Shown: piece by piece, positions 12,011-25,284 of the stretch
Layout: each line of letters starts with the position of its first letter
How positions within the stretch are numbered: position 1 is the stretch's first letter
Program-made: the position numbers and the translations under genes
The notes under the pieces: model-generated
The model's database searches: none
Told to the model about the DNA's origin: nothing
The model's input: the letters and a program-made list of their open reading frames with translations, nothing else
NCBI RefSeq assembly: GCF_000003815.2
Contig: NC_049996.1
Coordinates: 2,468,350-2,522,029 of the forward strand
Reading direction: 5' to 3'
Source: Branchiostoma floridae
Lineage: Eukaryota > Chordata > Leptocardii > Amphioxiformes > Branchiostomatidae
DNA length: 53,680 bases

Positions 12011-12568
12011 ATGCTCTAAAAAGACTGCGGTCTCCTTGCATATTTCATCAATGATATCTTAAGTTGTGAACGTTGTACAATAATAATTTTCATATCATCA
12101 TACTCAGTATGTCAAGAGCTACAACCTGATATCTCACTTGAAGGTAGAACAGCAATTTTGCTTGAATTTCCAAATGGCTTGTGTCTTTGCAAGAATAAAA
12201 TGACCAGTGTTACATGTAGTTCCAGTACAACAATTGTGTTTAGACATACTAGGGTTCTTGCCAGCGTATTTGAGTGTACTGGACCCCTACACTAGTACTG
12301 TGATTTGCATCCCCTATGCTGCAATTTGGGCCCATACAAACATTGCGTTTCAAGCAGACTTTCTCCTGGGGAGTAACTGTTCAGCTACTGACAGTCCCAT
12401 TCTTGTACTGATTGTTTTAGCTACAGGTGTCTCAAGACCCCCCTACAATGCTCATCCCTGTGCATTAAATTGCCATGTGGCTTTGCCGCTCTAACTAATC
12501 ATAAGATGCCCCCTACGCTGTAAAAAAAATCCCAGTGAGAATTATGTATAAAACTAATGAGGTGACAC

Positions 12569-12975
12569 TAGGGGTGTCAAAAAAACAAAACAGGTTTTTC
12601 TTATTACTAGACTGGTCTGGAAAAACTGGTCCTGAAAAAATTCGGTGGACCGGATGTTGGACCTATTAGAAAATAAACAGATTAATTTATATGATCGTGA
12701 ATCCACACGTTTTGGGACTTATATTGTATACCTGTCGAATTTGCTAAGAAAATAACGAGCAAAGCATACATGAAGTTCATTTCTACAAAGTTTTAAAGTC
12801 ATTATCATACAGAGGCAGCTAGTCTTACAGGACTTTAGAACGCCAGTGCAGTGGGAGTCAATTCAAATAGTCCACGAAACAAACTTTGCAGCAAAATGGA
12901 CCACTGTTTTGAGTATCGTCCATTCACATGGAACCGGACCTGGACCTGAATTTTCTGTACCGGTACCCACCCCTC
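12569..12975 (+). mobile_element. hAT-like non-autonomous transposon (taggggtg ends), copy 1
   Basis: A 407-bp element starts taggggtg and ends cccacccctc. It is flanked by a perfect 8-bp duplication, ggtgacac, at 12561-12568 and 12976-12983. Eight-base duplications and this style of terminus are typical of hAT transposons. The interior shares gactggtctg and the terminal ctgtaccggtacccacccct with the copy at 41503-41932. It has no transposase. Confidence 0.85.
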
Positions 12976-13204
12976 GGTGACACTATTAAACAGTTGCTAA
13001 GTCAGTGTGTATTGCAGGACCTGTCAACATTTGACAAGCTTGGAATTGACGACGGATTGTCAGCATGGCGCTTGACACGGATACCAGCGACACGCCTCAG
13101 CGTTGACTGAAGACCATCTACCAATGAGAGATATCCTATCGCGAAACGTGACAGACAGAACGTTCAGCAATGCGTCACATTCCACAAACCCTGCAGTGAA
13201 GAGC

Positions 13205-13458
13205 TCCAAGGTTCTTTGTAGGGTGTGTTACAGTGTAGCCCAGTGGTTAGTGACCATGACTCTGAACCAAGAGGTTGGAGGTTCGAAGCCTGGCTATTGT
13301 AGCTCACTCGGCATGCATATACATTTTGTATGACATGCTACAGGAAAAATTGCAGACCCTTCGACAGGACATTCGTACAATGTACAAATAGTACAAAGAG
13401 CTAGTGGTATTTCCCTGGTACAATGATCCTATAGATATTACTTTGAAATAAACTCAGT
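13205..13458 (+). mobile_element. tRNA-derived SINE
   Basis: It contains an A box-like tagcccagtgg (13236-13246) and a B box ggttcgaagcc (13280-13290), then a body with gctcactcggcatgc, ttgcagacccttcgacaggac and a terminal aaataaact. The body is shared with the SINE at 35717-35990 (gctcacccgacattc, ttgcagactccgtaggac). Acceptor-arm pairing is absent, so this is not a functional tRNA gene. Confidence 0.7.
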
Positions 13459-13984
13459 CACTCATAAAAATCTGAACAACAATTGAGATACACATGTATT
13501 TCAGTCTCAAGAAGATGTTTACCTTAAAGTTTACATGTGTGCCAAATTTCTAGAGTCCATTCCAAGTCGCCATGAGGGTTTTTAGGTGATATTTGTAATA
13601 AGTCTGAATTATTTTGAATAAAATATATTGCTACAATAATTAAATTCTTTTAAAAAAATTGACTAAGAAAATACTCATCTATTTGAATTCCTTTGAATAT
13701 TTTGGAAACATTTTGAGAGTAACTCAGTACAAAAATATCTTTATTTAGAATAATTGTGAAACCTCTGTGTGATTCTTTTACATTTACAAATATTTACAAA
13801 TAGTTCTGAACTTTACCAAATGGTAAAATTAGTTTATTGCCCCCATAAAAGTAAGCCCTATTGTTGTCTCTGTATATTTTTAGATTTCCTACAAAAAATG
13901 ACTCGAGAGGATTACTTTCTGACTACCCCTCTTCATAATTAATGTCAGTGCACTAAAGTTTGTGAATATTTATTTTCATAATGG

Positions 13985-14165
13985 GAGGAAAATATAGTGT
14001 TTGTGGTGGTTTTGAATTCACTGTTGTGCTATATTCTGTAGTCCCATACTGTAACAGAAAAATGTGTGTGGTGGTTTTGACTTACCAGAGAAGTGGCTAA
14101 TGTGAAAACTACAAACATACATGTAAAACCACTGCAAACGTATCTGGATTTAATGAGGTTTGTTC
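13985..14165. repeat. Degenerate Tc1/mariner-like MITE fragment
   Basis: The segments gtttgtggtggttttgaattc and acatgtaaaaccactgcaaac match the interior of the ctgtaaatgc family (20687-20842, 38667-38959, 44982-45189). Terminal repeats are not preserved. Confidence 0.4.
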
Positions 14166-14169
14166 TCTG

Positions 14170-15310
14170 TCACGACCAGTGGAAGAGTATCTCAACTGAT
14201 CATTGACTTCATTCGAAATAGATCCGTTTGAGATCTCTTTTACTATGATCCCTTTCTCCCATGAAAATATTCCTCAGTGCGCCTTCAAACAGGCACATGT
14301 TCCAAGCGCAGACTGTTCCTGTCAACAAGGTCGCGACATTGACCTTTGACGCAATCCCTTTGACGCAATTTCAGCAGATTACTGGCTATTTTTTCTCGTA
14401 TACTTTCGGATCATTTTACAAGCTTGGGACATGTGCATGTATTTTGTAAAGATGGAATTTTAAGCTTGGAAAATATCAGTCCCAACTTAGCAAACTATGT
14501 CACTTAAGATCGTAAAAATAAAAACTGCATGGTAACTAATGGTACATTATATAATAAGATGTAAAATAACTCATGATATATTATTTTGTGCTATTATTAC
14601 AATTTCAAAATTGTATTTCATAGTTGGAATATGATGTAAATTATAGTTTAAAAGACAGCAAAACTCACAAAAAACATGTTGATTTAAAATTCTTTATCAC
14701 CAACATTTTTTGACTCAGGTCTTTCTTTGGTCACACAATATGGTTACACTATCATGAAAAGGTGGTGTAAAGTAGAAAAAAAAAATCTTTCACTACAAAA
14801 ACTGAAGTTTAAAATCCTCTACAGTGACATCACAGAAGCTGCAATATCCCAAGGTCATAGCAGGAAGCAACATTGACATATGACCTTACAGTTGTTCTGT
14901 ATTTATCTTCCAGGAATGCCGTCAATGTCCGATTGATAAAAACTTCGCTTCGGGCTGTTGTTTCCAAGCCTGTTCTTGGTGGAAATTTCCTGCATTGCTC
15001 TATATATAGGGACTGGACAGGCCCTAAAGCTGAATGGACTTGTTCATTTTGCTACCAGGGGTGAAGAGGGTATTTTATTCCAGTGTAATGCTATGTTAGT
15101 GCCATTAACATTGTCTGTAAAGAAATTGTTATTAATAAAAGTGTAAAAAAAGTGCCTTAATTAATAATTAGTACAGAATATCCAAATATGATTATATTCT
15201 GATGACAAGATCAGAACATAATATAGTCCTCCACCCCTATTTAATGTTCCAAGATGGACTGATCCCTATCATGTTATCAACCAAGCCCTTAGTCACATCC
15301 CTCTTGCTTC
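14170..15310. other. No gene seen
   Basis: AT-rich. An acceptor-like ttatcttccag ends at about 14913 and an aataaa lies at about 15134-15139, but no coding exon can be supported. Confidence 0.4.
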
Positions 15311-15745
15311 ATGATGGTATGTCCTCTTGTTGCTATGGCGACAGCCAATCAGCTTCAAGACAGGGATTTTGGCACACTGTTTACACCCTCACTACATACA
15401 CTGTACATCAAGTCCTTCCTTATCACTGACTATACCAGTTGCCTTCAGCGTACAGCTATTAGAGTGTTTTGTACTGAGCTATTAGAGATTGACACTCGGG
15501 CAAGTCACGGTCTTAAGTCTCACAAAATTGAGAGGTTTCTTCATTCTACTGTCGACTTGTTTGGCTTGATTTGTTTTGGAGAGGGGAACTGTTGCAAGGC
15601 GTCTACTCTAGTACACTACTACAGCATGGGGCAGGTTGCGACTAAGGTTTTGAAGCCCTTTCTTCCTACTGGATGCTTCCTTGGTGAGTGTGTGCTAAGA
15701 CTTTATTCAGTACTTGAAGGGGACTATACTGAAGATTCTGTGTGA
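15311..15745 (+). other. Unexplained 144-codon open frame
   Basis: This is the longest open frame in the first 31 kb that is not transposon-derived. It would encode a protein with several Cys and Leu residues, for example near residues 91-95 (GEGNC) and 105-108 (MGQV). No family, signal peptide or catalytic motif is recognised and no splice sites clearly frame it. Just inside its start, gttgctatggcgac (15329-15342) resembles an RFX X-box and is followed by a CCAAT box (15345-15349). It may be a decayed coding remnant or chance. Confidence 0.2.
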
Positions 15746-16929
15746 AGATCTCCTTTTTAGAGAAAATATGAAACCTCCAGAAAATGTTATGGTCTTTGAG
15801 AAATGAATTTGGTTTTCCTGTTTTTTAGACTTTCATAATTTTGTAGTTATTATAAAATGACTAAAATTATTATCAACATATTTGATGGGATTTTAAGATT
15901 CATACCAGGACCTCCTTGAAAAAATGGGAAAGCTGCTAAAAATGTTCTTAAATATTTGATTTGTTTTCCTCCTTTGTCCTTTTTTCACTGTTGGGCCAAA
16001 AGTTAGTAATATTATTATTATTTTTTAATGAAAAATTTGCAGTATTATTGGTATTGTTCTCTTTTCATTGATTGCTGACAATTAATGGCCTAACTTTCTG
16101 ACTATTTTGTATGCTATAAAAATCATTGAACATCAAGTTTTAAAATATTCTGCCAAGCTATTACCCAAACTACATGTAGAAATGACTGTCAGTTTGTGAA
16201 AATGTGGTATCAGTAATAATATATTGAATTTGGGGGTAAAATTGATTACAACTCAATTCTTTTATAGGTCAAGAGTATAGAAATCTGATAAATTTTTCAG
16301 CACCATATATTGAATTATTGTTGTTTTTTACATTTACGTATTATTAAATGTACCATCTTTTTTCTCTTGGGTTAGGAACCTAAGATATACTGTATTCCGC
16401 TTCACTAAGTGAGAATTTCAAAAACAAACTCTCAACCTATATTTTTATTTCTTCACATCTTACTTGTATCATAAGCTTCTCTATGATATATTATTACAAT
16501 ATGATGATATTTTACCCAAGAAAGCTGATCCTAGAGCATAAGAAGTGTACTTTCTTCAAGAAAGTCTGCCTTATTCGGAAGAAGTGCTATCGATCAACAG
16601 CTGGGTGCAAATGGCTTTCTTACATGTCCGGCATTCAGTCTTGCTGACTCATTCTGCTATAGGGCTTATACAGTTCATTGTACCCACGCACTATCATGTT
16701 TGGAAATTCTATTCAGTCACAAACCATGGCAAGTATTTAGTATTAATTTTGATGCTCCCAGGGAATAACAGGCAGGCTAATTAAATTAATGTAAATGTTA
16801 CATGTCACTAAATAGCATTGTGTGAGCATTTGCCATTCTGCAGTAAAACAAGGAAAAGAAAAATGTCATACAAAACAAAATGAACATGCATGTACAAAGA
16901 TTATTGGTACATTCAATTGGACTTTTTTC
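15746..16929. other. No gene seen
   Basis: Strongly AT-rich, with no supported exon or transposon ends. Confidence 0.45.
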
Positions 16930-17220
16930 TAATTACCTCCTTGAAAAATGGAGGTATTGCTTTTGGTGTATCTGTGTTTCTGTTTCTCAGCTGGTTATTT
17001 GTGGTCAGCATAACTTTAGAACCTCTGGATGGTTTGTAATGATGATATTTGGTATGTAGGGGGAAAAACAAAGATCAAGGTCAATTTTGGGCCTCCTGGT
17101 GTGCATGATTTTGGTACTGCAGCAGGACTTCCAGTTTTTGTATCTTTTGTACTGTTCATGCTAGTATTAGTCTTAATTTTTTGGTTGCAGATATGCAAGG
17201 AAGAAGTGGCATAAGTTTGG
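16930..17220 (+). repeat. Interspersed repeat beginning attacctcc
   Basis: The start, with cctccttgaaaaatggaggt as a small hairpin followed by attgcttttggtgtatctgt, is nearly the same as at 43073-43130. It is therefore a dispersed repeat of unknown class. The rest carries no preserved open frame of note. Confidence 0.5.
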
Positions 17221-19319
17221 GCTCCCTACTATATCAATTTAGAAGTTAAGAAGATTAGTAAATAAAAACACCAAAATTTGATGTAATAATACTATAAATA
17301 TACATGATTTCTTGGAAAGAAGAAACTTATTGTGTTACAATTTTATACTTTATATCTGACAGGTACACAAAATAAAACGCTTACCAACAAGCTTTGGGTC
17401 ATTCCTCTGATCCTTTTCAAGTTGAAATAAGTCTAAGTCACATATGCAGATCACAAGTGTGATACAGCAATGGGCTAAAGATGCTTGGAAGTCGGTATCG
17501 GCCCCCGTCTCGGTTGAGGGAAGGTTGATGGGCTCTGATGTAAATGGCCTCTTTCTCCTGAGAAAGTATTATCCTGTTCAGAATCCAGTATCTTCACCTT
17601 ATCAAAATCCACAGTAATTGTCCCACCGATTCAATGTGACTTTCTTGTGACACCTCTGAATTTACTAAGCTGGGGTGTCTACATGTATGTTCTACATGTG
17701 AAAGAAGAAACTTCTTGCTTTGAATCTGCAGCATTTGCCTCAGTATAAAGGACTTATACGCTATGGTGCTCTCTATGATTAAGCCCTTCTTATCTGTATA
17801 GAGTGATCAGTTTCATCCTATTACCTGATAACCATAGCTGTAAATATTTGATGATGTTGTCTCTATCCCAGCGGTGTAAGTTGTATGGGTCCTGTAGGTC
17901 AGTATTGGTGGGTGAAACCAGCTGAGACACAGGCAACAACATCATATATCACATCATAGGCCATGTTGATTTGATTATATAGATGTCATCAATTTTTGTT
18001 TACTCAGTTGTAAAAAAACAAGACTTATCAGTAGTTTTCAATTATTCTCGAAAAGTTAAACTGTAATTTCCAACACTAAAATTGGACTTACCCAAAATTT
18101 CCGAGTTTAAAGGGACATAATGTAAAAAATAAAGCCACTGTTTTTGGTCATTTTTCGACATGAATTTGGTTTGGCGCCAAATATTTACGATATATCCCTT
18201 TGACTTTTCCAGAATGACTTCTACCTACACAGATTAACATTCGAGTCATTGTCATTGTTAAGTTTTCAATGTTTTATTCAATAAATCGCATAAAGCAGCT
18301 GTAAAATTACCAAATATATGCTGCAAGTTGAAAAGAAAATTATCAGGAAACAGGTGATGATGCCGTGATTGCCAAGGTCAAAGAACTAAGAAGAATGAAA
18401 GAACAAATTTAAAATCATCTATATATTGTTTGATATCCTCTGTGTGTTCAGTCATTTGAAACCTTCCTGACCCGTTAAATTTTCGACCATGAGTGTTAAG
18501 AATTAAATCTTGAGTGCTACTGAGACAGTGGACGAGGAAAACTAAGACGCATGATTTATGAAATTCATCAAGACCATCACATTTCCAAGATGGGAACACA
18601 AAAGATTAATAATCCTTGAGTGCATCTATTAGTATTAGAAGGACCGTCTTTGTGATTATGTGTTGGGGCTTAGTGGAGTGAGATCATATTTTCTTTTGAG
18701 TCTGTGCATCAAATAGGTGTAAAATTGATGAGAAAATAAGCTCTAAGACTTAGTACTAAAAAAGGAAATTTCACAGGGATTTTGTTTTGCCATATTGTGA
18801 AAAAGAAATGTTTGCTTGGTATTAAGTTTGCTATGCAGGCTTTAACTGTAAAACAGATTAATGTTTGCTGTGTTTCAAAGTTTGCATTCAAGAGCGCAAT
18901 GTGGAAAACTTGAACATAAAATCATAGCGAACATTTCCCCTTTTACAGTATATTGTATTACAATAGGCATGTTATGGACTGCCTTTGTCAATTTGTTCCA
19001 ATTGTTGCTTTCATACAAACAATAAGAGAGAGAAGCAAAAGGGCAAATATCAGGTGTGCAAAATGATAACAGAAGCCATTAAAAATTCATAATACATATG
19101 TCGATCATTGAATTATTAAACACAGGCTCTTGGGACAACTAAGGTGAGAAATACATTCTAGAGGTCTCAGAACTTTGTAAAGACATCAGAAATTGAAATA
19201 ATGCCTTCAGACGTCAAGTTGAAAGATATGTCACTGTAAAAGACTTAAAGTTTGCAATGATTCAATTTGCAGTAGGGAGAAATTTAGTTTTTGCGGCCAT
19301 TTTAACTTTGTGGTAGCGC
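17221..19319. other. No gene seen
   Basis: AT-rich non-coding sequence. No exon with a convincing splice pair and no terminal repeats were recognised. Confidence 0.45.
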
Positions 19320-19322
19320 TAA

Positions 19323-19863
19323 GGCCACAGCAAGTAAATCTTATGGATGACATCAGCGTGCGCATTAATTTTTGCCTGATTTCAGAAAAAAAAACAAGAT
19401 TTTTTTTTCTTCTGCAGGGATGGTCAGCATGGCGATAAAGTACCAAAATGATATAATGTGTTGTAGCCTAATAATTGTACCTGTAGAAGTGACACTTGTG
19501 AGGTACCCAGGACTGTAGTTGTAGAAATGAAACTTATTGGATATTTGTAAAAGTGACACCAATATGGAAGCTATGAGTGTGGATACCAACGTTGTTGGTG
19601 ATGCCAGTCTACCACACTAGTGTCACTTTTACCACACCAGTACTAGTACATGTCTTAAATACAGGAATGAATGCCTTGTTGGCTCTGATGCCATGTTTTG
19701 TCCCTTTAGTTCTTTTTACATCAGTCATCATAACTTTATGGTGCCTATTTTCGAAAATGTAGCCATCTTGTTTTTTTTCACCCATCATGTTTTTTTCCCG
19801 CCCTATCGCACTATTTTTGCAGTCTGCAGAGGATGTCATCCATAAAATTTACTTGCTGTGGCC
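19323..19863 (+). mobile_element. PIF/Harbinger-like MITE (family B)
   Basis: This 541-bp element has 32-bp terminal inverted repeats starting ggccacagcaagtaaat, with one mismatch, and ending gatgtcatcc. It is flanked by the 3-bp duplication taa (19320-19322 and 19864-19866). A TWA duplication with GGCC-type ends fits PIF/Harbinger. No transposase is encoded. Confidence 0.85.
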
Positions 19864-20504
19864 TAATGTAGTCACATGTGCATACTGTACAGTCAGTTAA
19901 TTAAAACATCAGTTCAGTTGGTCATCACAAAAAATGCGAACTTAAAGCCAGTGCATTAATATCAATATTTACAGTAAGTTATTAAAGAAGCAAGAAAAGT
20001 GCTTAGTTGCAAAATATAATGAAAGATGACAACTGCATGCTCATGAGAGAAAAGGAATTCACAACAGATTTAGAGTTTTGTAAGCATACTTTGCCTATGA
20101 TAACGAATGTTGGCAACTGGAAGAGATACATAGTGTGGATCAAGCTAGGCTATTATTCATCTGTCGCTCCATGTTATTCAAGCTTTCTCTGATCATGTTC
20201 AAGTTTGGCATCCAGACCCCAAGAGGGTTGGCTACAACAGCCTTTGTTATGAACTTGACAGAGGAATTCTAAGGCAAAGCTCAGTCTAATATCATTCTTG
20301 TTTAAAGATAGGTAAATCCCATCATGATGTCAAAATGGTAATTTGACAATATTCTATTTATGAATAAAGAAAATTGTATTATTTTTAGACTAGAATTTGA
20401 GTAGAATATGTAAATCCTCAAGCAACGATGGCAGTTTATCCCAAAAAAGACAGTGAAACTTTGCTACACAATATATAACTTACAAATAGTTGACCAAATG
20501 TGTT

Positions 20505-20997
20505 CAGGTCCAGACCTGAAAAAAGCAGTAGAATATGACCAGATATATTGGCAGGGTAATACATATTTTGGCGCTTTAATACCAATTCAAGAAAATAGCA
20601 AAGTAGAGTAACTGTAGAGTTTATAACCATTTCTACCAGCTTTAAGTTCCTACAGTCAAATGTACAGACTTTACATGAAGACAATACTGTAAATGCATTT
20701 AAGTTCGCGGAGATTTAATTTCGCGGTAGTGGGAAAAAGGACTTTTCGCGGTGGATTTAGGTTCGCGGTAACACCATAGACTGCAGTGGTCACCGCGAAA
20801 ACCGCGGACATTACTCCACTGCGAACATTTCTGCATTTACAGTATGCCTGTGGGAGTCGGATAGTCCACCAACTAGATCAAAATCCTTTGTAGAAAATTG
20901 TATCATTTGAGTATTGCCCATTCACAAGTTTTCACAAAATGATATCCTCTGGTCACAGTACCTGTACCTGAATTGTCTGTACTGGTACCTACCCCTA
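20505..20997 (+). mobile_element. hAT-like transposon (taggggtg family), copy 2, interrupted
   Basis: Its interior (ttcaagaaaatagcaaagtagag near 20586, catttctaccagctttaag near 20629) matches the copy at 41503-41932, and its right end ctgtactggtacctacccct is the family terminus. It is interrupted by the MITE at 20687-20842 and abutted at its right terminus by the element at 20998-21332. The left terminus is missing. Confidence 0.7.
20687..20842. mobile_element. Tc1/mariner-like MITE (ctgtaaatgc family), intact
   Basis: This 156-bp palindromic element has inverted termini starting ctgtaaatgca and dinucleotide TA on both sides (20685-20686, 20843-20844). The interior is rich in ttcgcgg blocks, in contrast to the AT-rich host. 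It is inserted in the hAT-like copy 20505-20997. Confidence 0.8.
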
Positions 20998-21332
20998 CAG
21001 GGCTCGAAATACCACCTGTATATGCAGGTTAGTGCAGGTAAAATTGGAGCTGTGCAGGTATTTCTGGTGTCTACCTGCACCTAACCTGCACTGGACCATG
21101 TACTGGGTTTTATACATAAATGCCCTATGATGTATATGGATTGTTATCAGATCCATTGACTGTTACCACCTATGAAGTATAAAAGAAAAAAATAGCAATG
21201 GTTCCTGAACAATTTTAGTCTGATCCATACTTCCTAAATTCAGAGTGGTGCAGGTAAATTTGTCTGCTGCAGGTAATTTTCAATGTTACCTGCACCAGTG
21301 CAGGTATGCAGAAAAAAGTATTTCGAGCCCTG
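20998..21332 (+). mobile_element. hAT-like MITE with cagggctcgaaatac ends and tgcaggta repeats
   Basis: This 335-bp element has termini cagggctcgaaatac and gtatttcgagccctg. It is flanked by the perfect 8-bp duplication taccccta (20990-20997, 21333-21340). The subterminal regions are filled with tgcaggta and its complement, probable transposase-binding repeats. It landed exactly in the terminus of the older hAT-like copy. Confidence 0.88.
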
Positions 21333-21340
21333 TACCCCTA

Positions 21341-24300
21341 CCTGTACCTGAAAATTGTTTTAGTACACTGTGACCTAGATCAGTGATTGCTCCTCAGAGA
21401 AAATGTTCTATAGACTTTATTGATTTTCGACAAGGAAATTGGGCCAAGATTGGCATAAGCTTCATGTAATCGGTATCCATGTGGTCAGGCCACAGTTTTA
21501 CTTAATACTAAATCCTTAAAGTCTAGCCTTCTTAAGGCCTGTGTTGTCTCTTGCTGCTGAGGGCTTATTGGGCTAGAGGCCTGGCCAGTGGAAGAGCTAC
21601 AAGAAAATAAGAATTAGGCTGGATATTCAAACTCAACTCATGGACAGTGGAAGCAATGTCTTAAAGCTTTTCCATCTGTAATGATATGCACATTAATACT
21701 GTAAATTGATTTACGTTCACAAGGACTTGATTTCCTTGGAAGGAGGCTTGATTTAAAGATTTATACAATGTAGATTTGGCATTATTGTATAGTAATGTTA
21801 TCATAATGCAATCTGTAGCATATCATTTTTTTAAAGGTTTATTTCGTATCGATCTGGAAAGGGGAAACTACATTGTGCGTGGTATTGTTCTGACCAGTAC
21901 AGATATTTTCAAAATGTCAGAAAGTTCAATAAATCAATGAGTACAGTCGACACTGTACATTAGACTCTGGATATTCAACAGTTAAGGGAATTGTCTTTCA
22001 AAATTTATGGTTAAAATCAGGGGAATATTTTTATGAATTAGTAAATCTGTTTTTTATAACATTGTACATGTTGTAATCACAAGTGTGTCTATTAGTTTCT
22101 TTGATTTTCAGTTGAGCAAATCCTTCCTTTTTGATCTCAATTAAATACGTATCATGGAACTAAATTCAAGTATCAATGATAGTAAAATTCTCTTTAATCT
22201 TCTTATGATTACAAATCTTCAAATAAAATCTAATAGTGCTCTAAAACACCTATCATTAGTAGCTATTCACAATAGTAAATACCATGACTTGTGCAGAAAT
22301 AGATGGCCTAAAGCACTTGAGGCCAGTAGAAGCTCAACAATCAATGACCTCTTGCCCCCACTGATCACCAGGTGTGCCCGGAGCACCAGTTTAGGGATCA
22401 ATACATATAGGACTTCAGGAATACAATAAGGAGAATGCCTGGAGGTACCATGAAGTAAACTTAAATGGGGGTCATTTCAAATAACATTAGGGCGAATGGT
22501 TAGTTGCTAGGTTTTGGAGATTGTTCTAAAAAATTAATATAAAAATTTCTGGTGTTCGATGATTTAGTAGAAGCACAGACAAATTTGAGCCTTTTTTTTC
22601 TGTCTTCAGTTTTTTAGATATTCAATATCCAAAGAGACGGTGATACATGTACTATACTGTAACGGTTATAAAACGTTTAGCATTCTTGTAATGACTTGCC
22701 ATGTAAGTCCTCTTTTCACCCACAGTATATTTAAGTCCAATGGTCTGAAATTAGACTTACTCAAGGAGGACTGAAGATGGACTTACTCCCTTCATTGGTG
22801 TGAAGGACTTACTCTGAACAATAGTCCATCAAACCTAACACCAACATCCCTCAGACATGGCAAAATGGGGACACGGACTTACTGTGGGAGTAACTCCCTC
22901 TCTGGCACAAGTTAGTTCATTTTGTGTAAACCTACAGTTTAACTGTAATTCATTATTGTTTACAAAATGTAGGTCCCAGGTCTGCAATCCTACAGTATAA
23001 GCAGTGTACTGATTGAGCACTACAAAGTCAACAGGGATGCTGTATTGTCTTATGACAATGTGAGATGCTGCTTTGAGTCGATGTTCTTTACAAAGGTCAA
23101 GAATTCAAATTCAATCTCTATATCAAAGGAACACATTCTCATTGACAAATTTCATCATCTGTTGAAACAATATTTAGCATGTCACTGTACAAATACAATG
23201 TAGCTGGGGGTTTAATACATCATACACACAAATTTTGTGTAATCTAATGATTAAGCTAAAAGAAGTTCTACCTTGATTGGTTTATAGATAATTATACCAT
23301 AATGAAATAACAGTGGTCTGCGGCAAGAATTTGTCTCAAAAGTTATGTTTGTAATGATTTTATAACTTTGTGATGAACGACATTTCAATTCAATTCATAT
23401 TTTCATTATTTTTATATCGACCAAAGGAGGCCATACATTGATTATGACATTTAAAAATTTATTATTGACAATTGTTTTATGCACTGAAATACAAAATTGT
23501 GCTGGCATCACGTATAAAACAAAAGCATGCATATGATGTAATCATTTCGTCAACACACCCATTCCGCGCCCTTATATGGTAATCTAAACAAATCAATGAC
23601 TTGAAAGTGATACCATGTCCTGAGGGAGATCTTTAAGTCCAAGGGCATGACCATACCTCATGTGTTATGTACACTGCCATTGGCCTTCACTGCTAATCTG
23701 GGACATCTATTTGTTTAACCCTGACCAATCGCACGTAAGCACTTATGGCTACATTTGTACATCAAAAATTTGAGACAAATCCAAATGACAACAAAATTGC
23801 CTACGAAATACAAAATACAATGTACTAATTGTTTTCCTTCTATACTAATTAAAATATAATTCTATTTTAGGCATTCTATGTAGTATTGGTTACTGTTTAA
23901 CAGTTCCAGCTTAGAATCTCTTTGAACTTGCAATAAAAGATGACCTTGTTGACCTTGTGTATTTAGCAAGTGACCTTGTCGTAACTCATCTGCCTTGTTG
24001 ATCTTTGACCTTGGGATGGTAGCCATGGTTACTAATCTGATAAGTAAATGTGCTGTACCAATTATAGAAATGCTTATTCAAGTATGCTGTGTTACTTCAT
24101 AGAATTTGTATTGGGAAGTTATTTAATTTTGATTTTGGAAACGTTTCAATTTTACTTCAGTTGGTATAACAATACTATTATATATATGTATCTTAACCTT
24201 GCATGAATGCACACTTGTCAATGATTTAAAGGACATGTACAGTTTCGTGGAATTAAACTATTTTAAAGACCATTATTAACTTTGAAATCATTGTGTCTGT

Positions 24301-24410
24301 CCTATCTTGTCAATTTTTCTTTCTTTGCATAAGAAGACCACGTGTCTAAAACGACCACTTTGCACTGGTCCCCAGGGTGGTCTTCTTAGACAAGTTTCAC
24401 TGTATTGGGG
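21341..24410. other. No gene seen
   Basis: AT-rich. Around 22690-22920 the motif ggacttact and its complement recur, which suggests an eroded inverted-repeat element. No exon is supported. Confidence 0.45.
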
Positions 24411-24414
24411 TAGT

Positions 24415-24720
24415 GTGTTGTATGTAGGAGGGGGTTTGGCCCATAATCCAGGAGTTTTGGGTTCATATCCCTTGATATGCCGTTGATCTTGTGGCCTTTG
24501 GCGAGGCAACTTTCCTCACTTTGCTCAGGTCAAAATGAGTATCTAGCTTTGGCTAGGACCGTCCCTTGGATAGGACGTTAAATAGAAGTCCCGTGTTTAA
24601 GAACTGAGAACCACACAGAGAGAGTTTTTAAGAACCCACCACACTTATTGAAAAGAATATAGGGGTCCTTCCCAGTGTGAGTGGTTCAAAGCCTAAAGTT
24701 CTATGGCTGCAACTACATTA
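24415..24720 (+). mobile_element. tRNA-derived SINE
   Basis: A B box-like gggttcatatcc (about 24460-24471) is followed by a body with caactttcctcact (24507-24520), which is identical in the SINE at 46290-46640. Downstream are a conserved tcaggtcaaaatgagtat block and an anticipated tail. The A box is degraded. Confidence 0.6.
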
Positions 24721-24955
24721 TTGTAGGAAAATAACGGTTGTATTGAGGTCACCTGAGGTAGTGCATTAAAAACTCTTGTGATGTAACCCTGCCTATTGTA
24801 GCTTAATTCAGCCTAAGTCTTTGAAGAGAAGAGTAGTTGGTCCACCCAATGATAAGAATAGTATTTCAATAATGTTTATATAATGTGATTATAACCGATG
24901 ACAATAATTCATTGAATCACTCGCAGTATGCATGGCAGTCAGAATAAGGTAATAC

Positions 24956-25284
24956 CAGGGTTGGACAAGTCCACTAGGCCAATTGTCCAGGGCAAGTGAA
25001 AGTGCTGTTCGGGCAAGTTCATGACCTACCCCACTTGCCCGATCGGGCAAGTAAGATTTTTCCATTGATTGAGTGCAATTTTGATATACTTTTTACTGTC
25101 ATGACATCAAGCAATGGTCAACAGAGAATTCCATTGCTGGAGGTAAAATTCGTATACCTTACTAGTATTAGTTGTAACAGTGACTTTTGAGTTTTGGGCA
25201 AGTGAAAAATTGGTTCGGGCAAGTAAATTTTTTATGTGCTTGCCCGATAGGACAAGTGAATTTTAGAAAACTTGTCCAACCCTG
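24956..25284 (+). mobile_element. hAT-like MITE with gggcaagt subterminal repeats
   Basis: The termini are cagggttggacaagt and acttgtccaaccctg, perfect 15-bp inverted repeats. Repeats of gggcaagt and acttgccc fill both ends. No clean target duplication is seen; aatac/aattc is a weak match. The architecture parallels the elements at 20998, 30155 and 33885. Confidence 0.75.

Noticed and set aside
13230-13300. Possible tRNA genes at 13.2, 35.7, 46.3 and 5.9 kb
   Set aside because: Only A/B-box-like segments are present; acceptor and anticodon stems do not pair, and bodies are shared among copies, so they are SINEs.
15329-15349. X-box plus CCAAT pair
   Set aside because: The sites are close to consensus, but there is no start site or gene to regulate and the spacing does not match the known X-Y module; chance is likely.
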